Origin: Polyangia bacterium
GTDB taxonomy: Bacteria > Myxococcota_A > Polyangia > Nannocystales > Nannocystaceae
Assembly (NCBI GenBank): GCA_030424595.1
Contig: JAUHWG010000005.1
Span: 186,001 to 250,000, forward strand
Direction: 5' to 3'
DNA length: 64,000 nucleotides
Made by a program: the position numbers and the translations under genes. The notes under the pieces are model-generated. The model did not search any database, had not been told where the DNA came from, and saw only the letters and a list, made by a program, of their open reading frames with translations. Within the stretch, counting starts at the first letter, position 1; every line of letters begins with the position of its first letter. Shown in pieces: positions 23,647-32,503 of this stretch.

Positions 23647-23675
23647 AGAGCACAGGGGCTTTTCACCATCGGCCC
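23647..23675 (-). repeat. Dispersed intergenic element, minus orientation
   Basis: Read on the minus strand: GGGCCGATGGTGAAAAGCCC then CTGTGCTCT. It starts at the base after the HtrA stop codon (TAG, 23676-23678) and is the inverted partner of 23551-23579. Confidence 0.6.
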
Positions 23676-25133
23676 CTAGCGCCGCTCGATCACGGAGGTG
23701 TGGGTCGAGCCCTCGCGCTCGACGGTGACCTCGACGCGGGCGCGGTCCTTGGCGAGGGCGCGGCCGATGTCGTCGCGCGAGCGGATCGTCTCGCCGTTGA
23801 TCTCTTTGATCCTGTCGCCGCTTCGGAGCCCGAGATCCGCGGCGAGGGAGCCCTGGAGCACCTGGCGGACGCGGGTCGTGTCCTTCGGATCGATCTCGAC
23901 GCCGAGGCGCGGAGGGTTGGCGCCGTAGAGGTCGCCGGGGGCGCCGGGGGGGCTCGCGCTGGTCCCTGCGGCGAGCCGGCGCAGCTCCTCGTCGCTCGGG
24001 AGGGAGCCGAGCTTGACCTTGACGTCGCTGGTCTTGCCGCTCTTGTCGCGGACGACCCGCATCGTCACCGTGCTCTCGGCCGGGATCTCGGCGACCCGCC
24101 CGCGGAGGTCGGAGAAGTTCTCGATCGCCTTGCCGTCGACCGCGATGATCCGATCGCCTTGGCGAAGGCCCGACTTGGCGGCCGGCGTCCGGGGATGGAT
24201 CTGGCCGATCACGGCGCCGGCGACCGGGGCCTGGCCGACCGCAGGCTCGATGTCACGCCCGCCGATCCCGAGCCAAGCCCGCTTCACCTCGCCGGTCGCG
24301 AAGAGCTGAGGGATGACCGTCTTCGCCTGATCGATCGGAACCGCGAAGCCGATCCCGCGGCCCATCGCCGAGATCGCGGTGTTGATGCCGATGACCTCGC
24401 CCTGGAGGTTGAAGAGGGGGCCTCCGCTATTCCCCGGCGAGATCGCCGCGTCGGTCTGGAGGAAGTCGATGTAGGAGTTGCTGTAGAGGCCGAGGCTGCC
24501 GCGCTTCTTCGCCGAGACGATCCCGGTGGTCGCGGTCTGCTCGAGCCCCATCGGCGAGCCGATCGCGAGGACCCAGTCGCCGACGCGGAGGTTGTCGCTG
24601 GCCCCGAGCTTGACCGTCGGCAGGCCGCTCGCACCCTCGAGCTTGATCACGGCGACGTCGGTGTGGGGGTCGCTCCCGAGCACCTTGGCGGCGAAGAGGC
24701 GACCGTCGGCGAGCTTGACCTCGACCTTGTCGCTGCCGTCGACGACGTGGTTGTTGGTGACGATGAGCCCGTCGCTGCGGATGATGAAGCCGGAGCCGAG
24801 CCCCTGCGCCGGGGTCTGGGGCATCTGCGGCAGGAAGGGGAGCATCCGCGGATCGACGCCGCCGGCCTGCGGCCGCTTTCCGAGCGTCTTGACGCTGACG
24901 ACCGCCGGCGAGATCGACTCGATCAGGGGCGCGAGGGAGCGCCGGGCCGCGTAGGCATCTGCGCTCGCCGACGGGTCGGCGGCGCCCTCTTGCCACAGCG
25001 CCGGCGCGGCGGCGACAGCCTGGCCCTCGCAGGAGGTGGCCATGGCTAGCGTGCCCGCGGCGGAGAGCGAGAAGAAGAGGGCGAGCGCCCTGGGGGAGCG
25101 GAGGCGTTTTCTTCGGATGCTCGAGACGCGCAT
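23676..25133 (-). CDS. htrA: HtrA/DegP-type periplasmic serine protease
   Basis: 485 residues. An N-terminal signal segment follows seven Arg/Lys residues, with a lipobox-like 'MATSC'. The trypsin-fold triad is complete: His129 in 'VTNNHVVDG', Asp159 in 'HTDVAVIKL' and Ser236 in 'GNSGGPLFN'. Two PDZ domains follow (about 265-365 and 390-485), with 'IHPRTPAAKSGLRQGDRIIAV'-type and 'DLGLRSGDRIKEINGE' cores. It degrades or refolds damaged envelope proteins. The gene is convergent with the sigma-factor gene and divergent from the VanY-like gene; no sigma-E-like promoter is evident in the 151-base divergent gap. Confidence 0.92.
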   Translation of the reverse strand: MRVSSIRRKRLRSPRALALFFSLSAAGTLAMATSCEGQAVAAAPALWQEGAADPSASADAYAARRSLAPLIESISPAVVSVKTLGKRPQAGGVDPRMLPFLPQMPQTPAQGLGSGFIIRSDGLIVTNNHVVDGSDKVEVKLADGRLFAAKVLGSDPHTDVAVIKLEGASGLPTVKLGASDNLRVGDWVLAIGSPMGLEQTATTGIVSAKKRGSLGLYSNSYIDFLQTDAAISPGNSGGPLFNLQGEVIGINTAISAMGRGIGFAVPIDQAKTVIPQLFATGEVKRAWLGIGGRDIEPAVGQAPVAGAVIGQIHPRTPAAKSGLRQGDRIIAVDGKAIENFSDLRGRVAEIPAESTVTMRVVRDKSGKTSDVKVKLGSLPSDEELRRLAAGTSASPPGAPGDLYGANPPRLGVEIDPKDTTRVRQVLQGSLAADLGLRSGDRIKEINGETIRSRDDIGRALAKDRARVEVTVEREGSTHTSVIERR

Positions 25134-25284
25134 GTTCGGGCAACCGACGCAGGTTGGTGTCTATTCCCGGACGTCGGCGAGCGCTCGCGTCGACCAAAAT
25201 GCGCGTGAATACCCGCCAGGACCGCCCCTGTTGCCGTTCTCTCGCGAATTTCTGACACTTGAGCGGGGACGGGTTGGAGGTTTC

Positions 25285-25893
25285 ATGAGCTACCAGGAAA
25301 AACGAGTTCGAGTGAAGCGCTACGGGAAGATGCAGCGGCGCTCTCCGCTGCTGGCGACGGTCCCGTCGGCGAAGGAGAACCGGACGATGCGTCTGCACAA
25401 GCTCGCGGCCGCGGGCATGGAGGCGATGGCGGAGGCGATCCTCCGCGACCTCGGGATCGAGCTGAAGATCGTCTCGGGCTGGCGGGCGCACCGCTGGAAG
25501 TCCTGGGAGCACTACGAGGAGACCCTGATCAAGAAGTACGGGTCGCTGAAGAAGGGCCGCCGCTGGCTCGCGTACGCCTCGCCCCACGAGACCGGGCTGG
25601 CGATGGACATCGGCGTCGGCGGGCTCTGGCCGAGCTCCAAAACCGCCGCGGCGCAGCGCGAACAGCCCCTGCACGACTGGCTCGTCGAGCACGCCTGGGA
25701 GTACGGCTGGCACCCCTACAAGAACGAGCCCTGGCACTGGGAGTTTCCGATCTCCAAAGAGGCCTGGAAGACCGGTGAGCCCGACACCGACGAGGCGATC
25801 GCCTTCGGCCTAGAGGACGAGTACGACGACTACGACGAGGACGACGAGGTCATCGAGGACAACTTCCTCGACGAGGGGGATGTGCAGGACTAG
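25285..25893 (+). CDS. VanY-like D,D-carboxypeptidase (peptidase M15)
   Basis: 202 residues from ATG 25285, preceded at good spacing by TTGGAGG (25273-25279), which decides the start. The M15B zinc site is complete: His101 and Asp108 in 'SPHETGLAMDIG' and His151 in 'PWHWEF'. 'SGWRAHRWKSWEHYEETL' matches the substrate-side segment. Such enzymes trim the terminal D-Ala of peptidoglycan stem peptides. No signal peptide is visible, so a cytoplasmic or non-classically exported product is possible. The tail (170-202) is strongly acidic, with Asp/Glu/Tyr runs. Promoter DNA is shared with the divergent htrA. Confidence 0.85.
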   Translation: MSYQEKRVRVKRYGKMQRRSPLLATVPSAKENRTMRLHKLAAAGMEAMAEAILRDLGIELKIVSGWRAHRWKSWEHYEETLIKKYGSLKKGRRWLAYASPHETGLAMDIGVGGLWPSSKTAAAQREQPLHDWLVEHAWEYGWHPYKNEPWHWEFPISKEAWKTGEPDTDEAIAFGLEDEYDDYDEDDEVIEDNFLDEGDVQD

Positions 25894-26019
25894 CGGTCTG
25901 TCTTGAGCGGGGGCGCTCGCCCTCGCGGAGCGGGCTGTCGTCGACAGGCACGCTCGACGACCTCTCCTTTGCGGCTGCGGCTGCGGCTGCGGCTGCGGCC
26001 TCGTCGGTCGCAGGAGCCT

Positions 26020-27339
26020 CTACTCGCGCGGGCCGAGCTGTGGCTCGAGCTCGACCGGGGTCTTGCGGGCGAAGTAGACGAGCGCGCCGGCGAAGCAGAG
26101 GAAGGAGACCGCGCCGGTCACATAGGAGGCGCCGACGAAGAATTCGAGCCAGGAGAGGTCGGCCTGGCCGAAGTTCTTGTAGAGCAGGAGGCCGACGCTG
26201 CCGACGTAGCCGAAGGCGTCGGTGACGTAGATCATGAAGCCTGCGGTGCCGACGAAGCCGACCGCCGCGATCAGGCGATCGAAGAGCACGCAGCCGAAGG
26301 GCACATAGCCGATGTAGAGGCCGAGGCCGACGAGGATCATCCACGCTGCCGGGCCGAGGAGCCCGACCTGCCAGGCCGCGGTCGAGCCGAGGATCAGGAG
26401 GGCGCCCGCGGCCATGATCGCGTGGACCGCGAGGAGCGCCCGCCGGTTGTCGCGGATCGTCATGATCGACGCCAGCACCAGGAGGACGCCGAAGGCGATC
26501 GGCAGCTCGGCGGTGGTCATGACCGAGGGGGTCTCCGCGTAGCCGAGGGCGTCCCAGATGTCCGGGCCGAAGTTGTCGCGGAAGTCGCGAAAGGCCGTCA
26601 GCAGGACGTAGAGCCCGGTGAGGAGGAGCAGACCCGGGGCGAAGCGGGCGAAGAAGCGGCCGCGGGTCGGTCCGTCCATCGGCTCGCGTCGGGTCCGCAA
26701 GAGCTCGTCCTCCGCGCTCGGCGGCGGCAGCTGGGTGAGCATCCAGACCGCCAGCAGGAGGACCGGGAGGAAGAGGAGGCCGGTCGCCGCCGGCATCCAC
26801 GGCTCGGGGATCCCGGCGTCCAGGAGCCAGCGGCCGACCGTCTTGACGAAGCCGCTGGCGACGATGTAGCTGGCGCTAAGGCCAGCCCCGAGGATCTCGG
26901 AGAGGCGCCGACCCTCGAGGTAGCCGAAGACCAGCCCCCAGATCATCCCGAGGGGGAGGCCGTTGACGAAGAGCCAGGCGACCGAGTAGGGCGCCGGGGT
27001 CAGGGCGAAGCCGACGAGCGCGAGCTCGGCGACGCTGATCAGGGCGAGGATCGCGAGGCCACGGCGACCGCCGCTCATCTCCGAGATGACCTTGATCCCG
27101 AGGAACTTCGACAGGCAGTAGCCGAGCACCTGGGCGATGATCAGGGCGATCTTGAGCTCGATCTCGCCGCCGCCGGGGAGGGCGACCTGGCCGTCCCAGG
27201 CGCCCACCGTGAACGGCTTGCGAAAGCCGTACATGCAGAAATAGGCGGAGAAGGCCGCGGCGATGGCGAAGGTGGCGAACCACGTCGGCGTGGTCTGCTT
27301 GAGCCAGCGGGTGACCGCTCCATCGTCGCGGGCGCCCAT
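26020..27339 (-). CDS. MFS-type membrane transporter (DUF5690-like)
   Basis: 439 residues with about 12 hydrophobic helices spread across the chain. The early phrase 'AYFCMYGFRKPFTVGAWDG' and 'IIAQVLGYCLSKFLGIKVISEM' are typical of a family annotated DUF5690 within the major facilitator fold. 'FRDFRDNFGPDIWDALGY' marks the start of the second half. A cytoplasmic loop near 220-235 is charged, as in 6+6 transporters. The substrate is unknown. The gene ends 25 bases before... its upstream neighbour at 27365-28543 on the same strand finishes 25 bases ahead of this start, so the two probably share a transcript. Confidence 0.75.
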   Translation of the reverse strand: MGARDDGAVTRWLKQTTPTWFATFAIAAAFSAYFCMYGFRKPFTVGAWDGQVALPGGGEIELKIALIIAQVLGYCLSKFLGIKVISEMSGGRRGLAILALISVAELALVGFALTPAPYSVAWLFVNGLPLGMIWGLVFGYLEGRRLSEILGAGLSASYIVASGFVKTVGRWLLDAGIPEPWMPAATGLLFLPVLLLAVWMLTQLPPPSAEDELLRTRREPMDGPTRGRFFARFAPGLLLLTGLYVLLTAFRDFRDNFGPDIWDALGYAETPSVMTTAELPIAFGVLLVLASIMTIRDNRRALLAVHAIMAAGALLILGSTAAWQVGLLGPAAWMILVGLGLYIGYVPFGCVLFDRLIAAVGFVGTAGFMIYVTDAFGYVGSVGLLLYKNFGQADLSWLEFFVGASYVTGAVSFLCFAGALVYFARKTPVELEPQLGPRE

Positions 27340-27364
27340 CCTGGTTCCTGCCCCCGATCAGCCG

Positions 27365-28543
27365 TCAGCTGACGGCCGGGAGGACCCCGAGGCGGGAGAA
27401 GATCTTCCAGATCGGGGCGGGCAGGCCGGCGAGCGGCTCGGCGAGCTCGTCCTTCTTGAGGTAGATCTCCTCGCGGCGCCCGTCGCCGTGCTCGACCTTG
27501 AGGGAGAGCTCGTGGCGGTTGGGGCTGCGCCGGCTGATCTCTTGGGCGAGCGGCGCGAGGGTGTCGACCAGGCGCTCGAGCATCTCCATCAGGAGATCGT
27601 GCTCGAGCACGTCCTTCTCGTCGAGGCGGACCCAGAGCAGGCGATGGCGCCGTCGGATCGACACCTTCACGGTGTCGCGCAGGGCCTCCACCAGGCGGCG
27701 GAGCTCGGCCGCGTCCTCCGGGCTGGCGGCGAGGACCTCGTCGTCGCCGCCTACGCGGATGACCTCGCCGAGGGGGGTCTCGCCGAGGGGGGTCTCGAGG
27801 CGGATCATCAGCCCCTCTTCGGCGTCGAGCTTGCGCTTGAGCAGGACCTCAGCGATCTCGTCCGTGAGCTCGACGGAGGCGATGTAGTAGTCGTTGAGGT
27901 AGCTCCGGTCGGGGACCAAGGTCTTCGACAGGAACTTCTTCTTCATCCCGACCTGGATGTTGACGTCGCTCGCCAGCTCGCTGACCCGTCGGGGGTGGCC
28001 CCACTCGGTCTCGGCGTCGAGCGTGAAGGCGGCCTCCAGGCCCTGGGGAAAGGTGATCACCGCGCTCGCGTCGACGGTGTCGGCGGTGCGGCGCATGCTG
28101 AAGGCCCAGGCCTTCTCCTCGAGCGGGGAGTGGACGAAGAAGCTGTTTAGGCAGGCGGGGATCTCGGCCTTGAGGTCCGCGATCTCGCGAGCGGTGGTGC
28201 CCTTGGTCGACTCGAGCTCGGCGAGGGCGCGCGAGCGGGTGCCGTCGTGGAGACGCCGCGCGAACTCGCTGAGCTCGGTCGCCAGCGGTCGGACCTCCGG
28301 CCCGCGGGCCTCGCCCAGGCTGGAGATCTCAGGGATGACGACGTCGAAGTAGCCGGCCGCGGCGTCGAGCTGCTTGGTCGTCAGGGCGACGGCCTCGGCG
28401 AGGGTGCGCTCCTTGGCGGCGATATCGGCCTGGACCATCGCCGCCCGGCCGACATGGATGATGAAACCGCGGAGGATCTCGAGGAAGTTGTTCGAGCCGG
28501 GAAAGAGCCCAGAATCGCCAAATAGGTAACGAGCGGACATCAT
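27365..28543 (-). CDS. Unknown cytoplasmic protein, transporter neighbour
   Basis: 392 residues from the first of two adjacent ATG codons at 28543 ('MMSARYLFGDSGLFPGSNNFL'); an earlier ATG at 28600 would add 19 residues. I do not recognise a family. It is soluble, rich in Leu/Glu/Arg and probably partly coiled-coil in the first third ('ADIAAKERTLAEAVALTTKQL'), with beta-rich segments later. A 15-base duplication encodes 'ETPLGETPLGE' near 235. No catalytic motif is visible. The opening recalls proteins with an N-terminal membrane-proximal patch, but no function is claimed. It lies directly upstream of the transporter gene and divergent from the DsbA-type lipoprotein. Confidence 0.7.
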   Translation of the reverse strand: MMSARYLFGDSGLFPGSNNFLEILRGFIIHVGRAAMVQADIAAKERTLAEAVALTTKQLDAAAGYFDVVIPEISSLGEARGPEVRPLATELSEFARRLHDGTRSRALAELESTKGTTAREIADLKAEIPACLNSFFVHSPLEEKAWAFSMRRTADTVDASAVITFPQGLEAAFTLDAETEWGHPRRVSELASDVNIQVGMKKKFLSKTLVPDRSYLNDYYIASVELTDEIAEVLLKRKLDAEEGLMIRLETPLGETPLGEVIRVGGDDEVLAASPEDAAELRRLVEALRDTVKVSIRRRHRLLWVRLDEKDVLEHDLLMEMLERLVDTLAPLAQEISRRSPNRHELSLKVEHGDGRREEIYLKKDELAEPLAGLPAPIWKIFSRLGVLPAVS

Positions 28544-28713
28544 CGTCAAACCGCGCAGAAGCGTTCGCCAACATACGTCGGGGGCGTTATCGCTGTCCAT
28601 GTTTTGCCAATTTCGCGGGGCTCAGGGCGCTTGTCGCCGGGCGCGTCGTGTGCGCGGGGCCCCCTGACAGACATTGTTGCCAGCGGTGGAGCGGCACCGC
28701 ATGCTTGCTCGCC

Positions 28714-29874
28714 ATGGCTCAGGCTCGCCCCGTCTCCTCGCGCCCCCTCCGTCCGTTGCTCGCCCTGCTGCTGCCCCTCGCCGTAGGTGCCTGCGACGCG
28801 AAGCCCAAGCCCGGCGCGGAGGCGGAGCCGGCGAAGGTCGAGACCCCGGCACAGGCCGCCCCTGCGACGCCGGCGGCTCCTCTCGTCACCAAGAACGCCT
28901 GTTCGGACGCGGCCCTGACCCTGGCGGCGGACGAGGTGATCGCCACGGTCCGCGGCGAGGGGATCGTCGCCAGCGAGCTCGGCGATCAGCTGAAGAACGC
29001 CGAGCGCGAGGCGCTTCGCACCTACTGCCAGGGGATCGCCCAGATCCGGCAGCAGGCGCTCGACCAGACGATCGACCGCGTGGTCCTGGAGGCCGCCGCC
29101 AAGGAGGCGGGGATGGACGTCGAGTCCTTCCTCAAGAGCAAGGTCGAGGGCAAGGATCCGACCGACGAGGAGGCGCTCGCCTACTACGAGGCGCACAAGA
29201 GCCCGACCGCGCCGCCCTTCGAGGCGGTCAAGGACCAGGTGCTCGCGGCGATGGTCGACGAGACCACCGGCAAAGCCCTCGAGGAGCTGGTCCGCGGCCT
29301 TCGTGCGGACGCGTCGGTCGAGATCAAGCTCCCCGACGTCCGCCCGCCGCCGCTCGACCTCAGGAGCGGGCCCGACAACCCATGGGCCGGGGACCCGAGC
29401 GGCGTCGTCGAGGTCGTCGAGTTCTCGGACTTCGAGTGTCCCTACTGCTCGCGCGCCGCCGACACCCTGAGCGGGCTCAAGGCGCGCTATCCGGAGAAGG
29501 TCCGCTTCACCTTCCGTCACTTCCCGCTGAGCTTCCACCCGCGGGCCAAGCCCGCCGCCGAGCATGCCCAGTGCGCCCACGAGCAGGGGCTCTTCTGGCA
29601 GTACCACGACCTCGTCTTCGCCAATCAGAAGGAGCTCGGCCCGGACAAGCTCGCCGAGTACGCGGTCCAGGCCGGGGTCGACAAGGGCAAGTTCGACGAG
29701 TGCCTCGCCTCCGGCCGTGCGAGCGCCCACGTCTCCGCCGATCTGGCCAAGGGCCAGGAGGTCGGCGTCGGCGGGACGCCGAGCTTCTACATCAACGGTC
29801 AGGCCTTCGCGGGCAACCCGACCGTCGACGGTATCGCCGCGGCGATCGACGCGGAGCTCGCCGCAGCGGGCTAG
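28714..29874 (+). CDS. DsbA-family lipoprotein with SurA-like N-terminal region
   Basis: 386 residues from ATG 28714, which gives a lipoprotein signal ('LLALLLPLAVGAC', Cys27). Residues 65-205 are helical and resemble the N-terminal chaperone part of SurA/parvulin-type foldases ('LAADEVIATVRGEGIVASEL', 'LDQTIDRVVLEAAAKEAG'). The DsbA-like thioredoxin domain follows, with CPYC at 242-245 in 'EFSDFECPYCSRA' and the cis-Pro loop 'GVGGTPSFYING' near 350. It probably oxidises or isomerises disulfides in folding envelope proteins, with the helical part holding the client. The fusion is seen in sequence; the chaperone role is inferred. Confidence 0.82.
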   Translation: MAQARPVSSRPLRPLLALLLPLAVGACDAKPKPGAEAEPAKVETPAQAAPATPAAPLVTKNACSDAALTLAADEVIATVRGEGIVASELGDQLKNAEREALRTYCQGIAQIRQQALDQTIDRVVLEAAAKEAGMDVESFLKSKVEGKDPTDEEALAYYEAHKSPTAPPFEAVKDQVLAAMVDETTGKALEELVRGLRADASVEIKLPDVRPPPLDLRSGPDNPWAGDPSGVVEVVEFSDFECPYCSRAADTLSGLKARYPEKVRFTFRHFPLSFHPRAKPAAEHAQCAHEQGLFWQYHDLVFANQKELGPDKLAEYAVQAGVDKGKFDECLASGRASAHVSADLAKGQEVGVGGTPSFYINGQAFAGNPTVDGIAAAIDAELAAAG

Positions 29875-29960
29875 GTCTCCGCGCCTCGGCCCGCCCTCGT
29901 GAGCGCCGGTGGGCGGGAGCGGAGGCGGGGATCGAGGGTGCTCGTCGGCGGTCCTATACC

Positions 29961-30020
29961 GACGAGCGCCGACGAGCGCCGATGTGCGCCGATGCGTGCC
30001 GATGCGTGCCGACGAGAGCC
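29961..30020. repeat. Six tandem 10-base units
   Basis: Six units of exactly 10 bases (GACGAGCGCC, twice; GATGTGCGCC; GATGCGTGCC, twice; GACGAGAGCC). They start 86 bases past the DsbA-type lipoprotein stop and end 58 bases before the threonine aldolase start, in non-coding DNA. Confidence 0.8.
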
Positions 30021-30078
30021 CGCGCGGCCGCCTTGCCGGCGGTCCAAAGTCAGCGGATCCGCGGTAGAGTCCGCGGCC

Positions 30079-31176
30079 ATGGCCGAGCCCTTCACCTTCC
30101 GCTCCGACAACAACGCCGGGCTCTGCCCGGAGGCCCTCGCGGCGCTCCAAGAGGCGGCCTCGGGGCATGTCATCGGCTACGGGGACGACGAGGCGACCGC
30201 GTCGGCGATCGGGGCGCTGCGCGAGCTCTTCGGCGAGGACACGAGCGTCTACTTCGTCGCGACGGGGACCGCCGCCAACACCCTCGCGGTCGCGGCCCTG
30301 ACCGAGCCGTGGCAGCGCGTGCTCGCCCATAGTCACGCCCACTGGAACGACGACGAGTCGACCGCGCCAGAGCGGATGACCCTCTGCCGGACGACGGTCG
30401 TCGAGCCCCGCGGCGAGCCGACGAGGCTCACGCCCGCGGACCTCGAGCGGGCGCTTATCGGCGGTCGTGGCGACGTTCATCAGCCAGCGCCCGGAGTGTT
30501 GACGCTCTCGAACACCACCGAGTTCGGGACGGTGTACACGCCGGAGTCCCTCACGGAGCTCTGCGAGGTCGCCCATCGTCACGGCTTCTCGGTCCACGTC
30601 GACGGTGCCCGCTTCGCCAACGCGGTCGCGGCGATGATCTCGACCCGCGGTTGGTCTCCGGCGGGGGCATGCCGTGCGCTCAGCGTCGACGCGGGGGTCG
30701 ACGCGCTCTCCTTTGGCGGGACGAAGAACGGGCTCGCGCTCGGCGAGGGGGTGCTCTTCTTTCGGCCGTCGGAGCGGGAGCAGGTCGCTCGGGCCGCCCG
30801 ACGCTTTCCTTTCCTCCGAAAGTCCACCGGCCACCTCCTCAGCAAACACCGCTTCGTCAGCGCCCCCTTCGCCAAATGTCTCGAGGGGGACGCGTGGCTC
30901 CGGCATGCCGAGCACGCCAACCGGATGGCGATGCGCCTGGCCGCGGGTCTTGAGGCCAGGGGGATCGCGCCCGCCTTCCCGTGCGAGGCGAACGGCGTCT
31001 TCGTCGATCTCCCGCCCGAGGTCGATGCGGGGCTCCGGGCGCGGGGCCACGGCTACTATCCCTTCGCCTCGCCGATCGGCGTGGTGTCGCGCCTGATGTG
31101 CTCCTTTGACACTCCCGTCCGCGCGATCGAGGGTCTGCTCGCCGACATCGACGGGATCCTGGCGGCGACGTCGTAG
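30079..31176 (+). CDS. ltaE: L-threonine aldolase (low-specificity type)
   Basis: 365 residues from ATG 30079; the frame is open upstream but only through repeats. It is a PLP fold-type I enzyme: 'FRSDNNAGLCPEAL' and 'YGDDEATASAIGALRELFG' open the beta-eliminating lyase family, 'VATGTAANTLAVAAL' binds phosphate, 'LSNTTEFGTVYTPESL' and 'VHVDGARFANAVAAM' carry the conserved Asp and Arg, and 'SFGGTKNGLALGEGVLFF' carries the PLP Lys. It cleaves threonine to glycine and acetaldehyde. The length matches the bacterial enzymes. It is a single gene with no obvious partner nearby. Confidence 0.9.
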   Translation: MAEPFTFRSDNNAGLCPEALAALQEAASGHVIGYGDDEATASAIGALRELFGEDTSVYFVATGTAANTLAVAALTEPWQRVLAHSHAHWNDDESTAPERMTLCRTTVVEPRGEPTRLTPADLERALIGGRGDVHQPAPGVLTLSNTTEFGTVYTPESLTELCEVAHRHGFSVHVDGARFANAVAAMISTRGWSPAGACRALSVDAGVDALSFGGTKNGLALGEGVLFFRPSEREQVARAARRFPFLRKSTGHLLSKHRFVSAPFAKCLEGDAWLRHAEHANRMAMRLAAGLEARGIAPAFPCEANGVFVDLPPEVDAGLRARGHGYYPFASPIGVVSRLMCSFDTPVRAIEGLLADIDGILAATS

Positions 31177-31409
31177 GGGCGGGGCCACCGAGCCTGGGGC
31201 GCTTCAGTGCGAACGGGATCGGCGCGCGCGATTCTGCCAGTGAGACCTCCGCACATCGATCTCGGACGATGTCGCGCGCGGGCCCCTGCTCCTTCAGTCA
31301 GGTCACCCTAGGGGCCCTTCGTCCGTCCTCTACGGGCGTTCAGGCGCAAGAGCGCGCGTTCTTTCCTCTCCTTGTCGCGGGCCGATCGTCGGTACATTGA
31401 CCGCCGAGC
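31177..31409. other. Intergenic stretch before the HEAT-repeat lipoprotein
   Basis: 233 bases with no credible gene. A run 'TCGGTACATTGACC' at about 31389 is the most AT-rich part and could hold the promoter of the 31410 gene, but no clear -35/-10 pair is evident. Confidence 0.4.
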
Positions 31410-32429
31410 ATGGGTAGGCGAGCCGTTTTGCAGGATGTCTTTCGCGTAGGCGAAGCCCGGCGACTGGGCCATGTCTGCGGGGTCCCTCTCCTCGCTCTTG
31501 TCCTAGGCGCATGTCAGCCGACGGCGACGACCTCTCCCGGGGACGATCCTGCGGGGCCATCGTCACCCGGCTATGATCCCGCCTCGTGGGTCCCGCCCCC
31601 CGGCGTCGGCGCCTCGACCTCGGCGGATCCCGGCGGCCAGTCCGAGACGCCGACCCTGAGCTGGAAGCAGCGGATGGCGATCGACGTCGACTCGTTCAAG
31701 CGAGACGACGCGCTCCGCTACATGCGGGTGCGGACGGCGATCCCGGACGAGGAGGATCCGGACGATCCCGCGTTCGCCCAACTCCTCAGCGGCGACCCGC
31801 GCTCGGCTGGGGTGATCCTGCAGCGGCTGATCTCGGGGGCGGAGCCCCTCGAGGTTCGCGTCGCGCTCGCCGAGCAGCTCCCGTACACCCGCGGGGACTG
31901 GCACGAGGGCGCGGCCGTGTTGATCCGCCTCGACCCTGATCCCGAGGTCCGCAAGGCGCTGGTCGAGAAGATGCGCTATGCCGAGGCGCCGCACGCGGCG
32001 ATCGGCCTGCGGAGCGGTCTCGAGGACGAGTCCCCGAGCGTACGGGCAGCGGCGGCGCGAACCGCAGGCTTTCAGCCCAGCGCTTCGTTGATCGAGGCGG
32101 AGCTCACCGCCAGCTTGCTAGGGGACAGCGACTGGGAGACCCGGGCGGCGATCGCCCACAGCCTCGGGGCGCTCGGCCTGGTGTCGGCGTTCCCCGCCCT
32201 GACCGAGGCGCTCGGCGATCGGGACCGGCGGGTCCGCCTCGCCTCTCTCCAGACCATGGCGCGACTCGACCTCCAGCAGACGGCGGGCCTGGAAGAGGTC
32301 AAGGCGCTCAGCCGGGGCGGCGATCAGGCGACGAAGGCCGCGGCCCGGAGGATCCTCAAGCAGGCGAGGGCCGCCGAGGTCGCTGGCGCCGACCCGTCAC
32401 CGCCCGCGGGCGCAGCACCTGCTGAATAG
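31410..32429 (+). CDS. HEAT-repeat lipoprotein
   Basis: 339 residues. The signal peptide has a long N-region and lipobox 'LVLGAC' (Cys near 35), then a Pro/Ser/Gly linker to about 85. Residues 120-320 are a chain of paired helices with HEAT-like phrases: 'DPDPEVRKALVEKMRYAEAP', 'LEDESPSVRAAAARTAG', 'LGDSDWETRAAIAHSLGALG' and 'LGDRDRRVRLASLQTMARL'. Such solenoids act as protein-binding scaffolds. Facing the periplasm or the outside, it is probably a structural or adaptor lipoprotein; the partner is unknown. It is followed 75 bases later by the exonuclease gene. Confidence 0.8.
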   Translation: MGRRAVLQDVFRVGEARRLGHVCGVPLLALVLGACQPTATTSPGDDPAGPSSPGYDPASWVPPPGVGASTSADPGGQSETPTLSWKQRMAIDVDSFKRDDALRYMRVRTAIPDEEDPDDPAFAQLLSGDPRSAGVILQRLISGAEPLEVRVALAEQLPYTRGDWHEGAAVLIRLDPDPEVRKALVEKMRYAEAPHAAIGLRSGLEDESPSVRAAAARTAGFQPSASLIEAELTASLLGDSDWETRAAIAHSLGALGLVSAFPALTEALGDRDRRVRLASLQTMARLDLQQTAGLEEVKALSRGGDQATKAAARRILKQARAAEVAGADPSPPAGAAPAE

Positions 32430-32503
32430 ATGTCTAGTAGGTCGGGCCCCGAGCCCGTCTCCTGGTCGATCCGTGGCCGTGGGGTATAACCCCGCCCACT
32501 CCG

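Noticed and set aside
25903-27372. Plus-strand 489-residue frame opposite the transporter gene
   Set aside because: The product is a Glu/Ala/Asp/Arg-rich shadow, whereas the minus strand encodes 12 clean membrane helices.
28546-31188. 880-residue minus-strand open frame
   Set aside because: It runs opposite the DsbA-type lipoprotein and threonine aldolase genes and has no recognisable motif; it is a GC-rich shadow frame.
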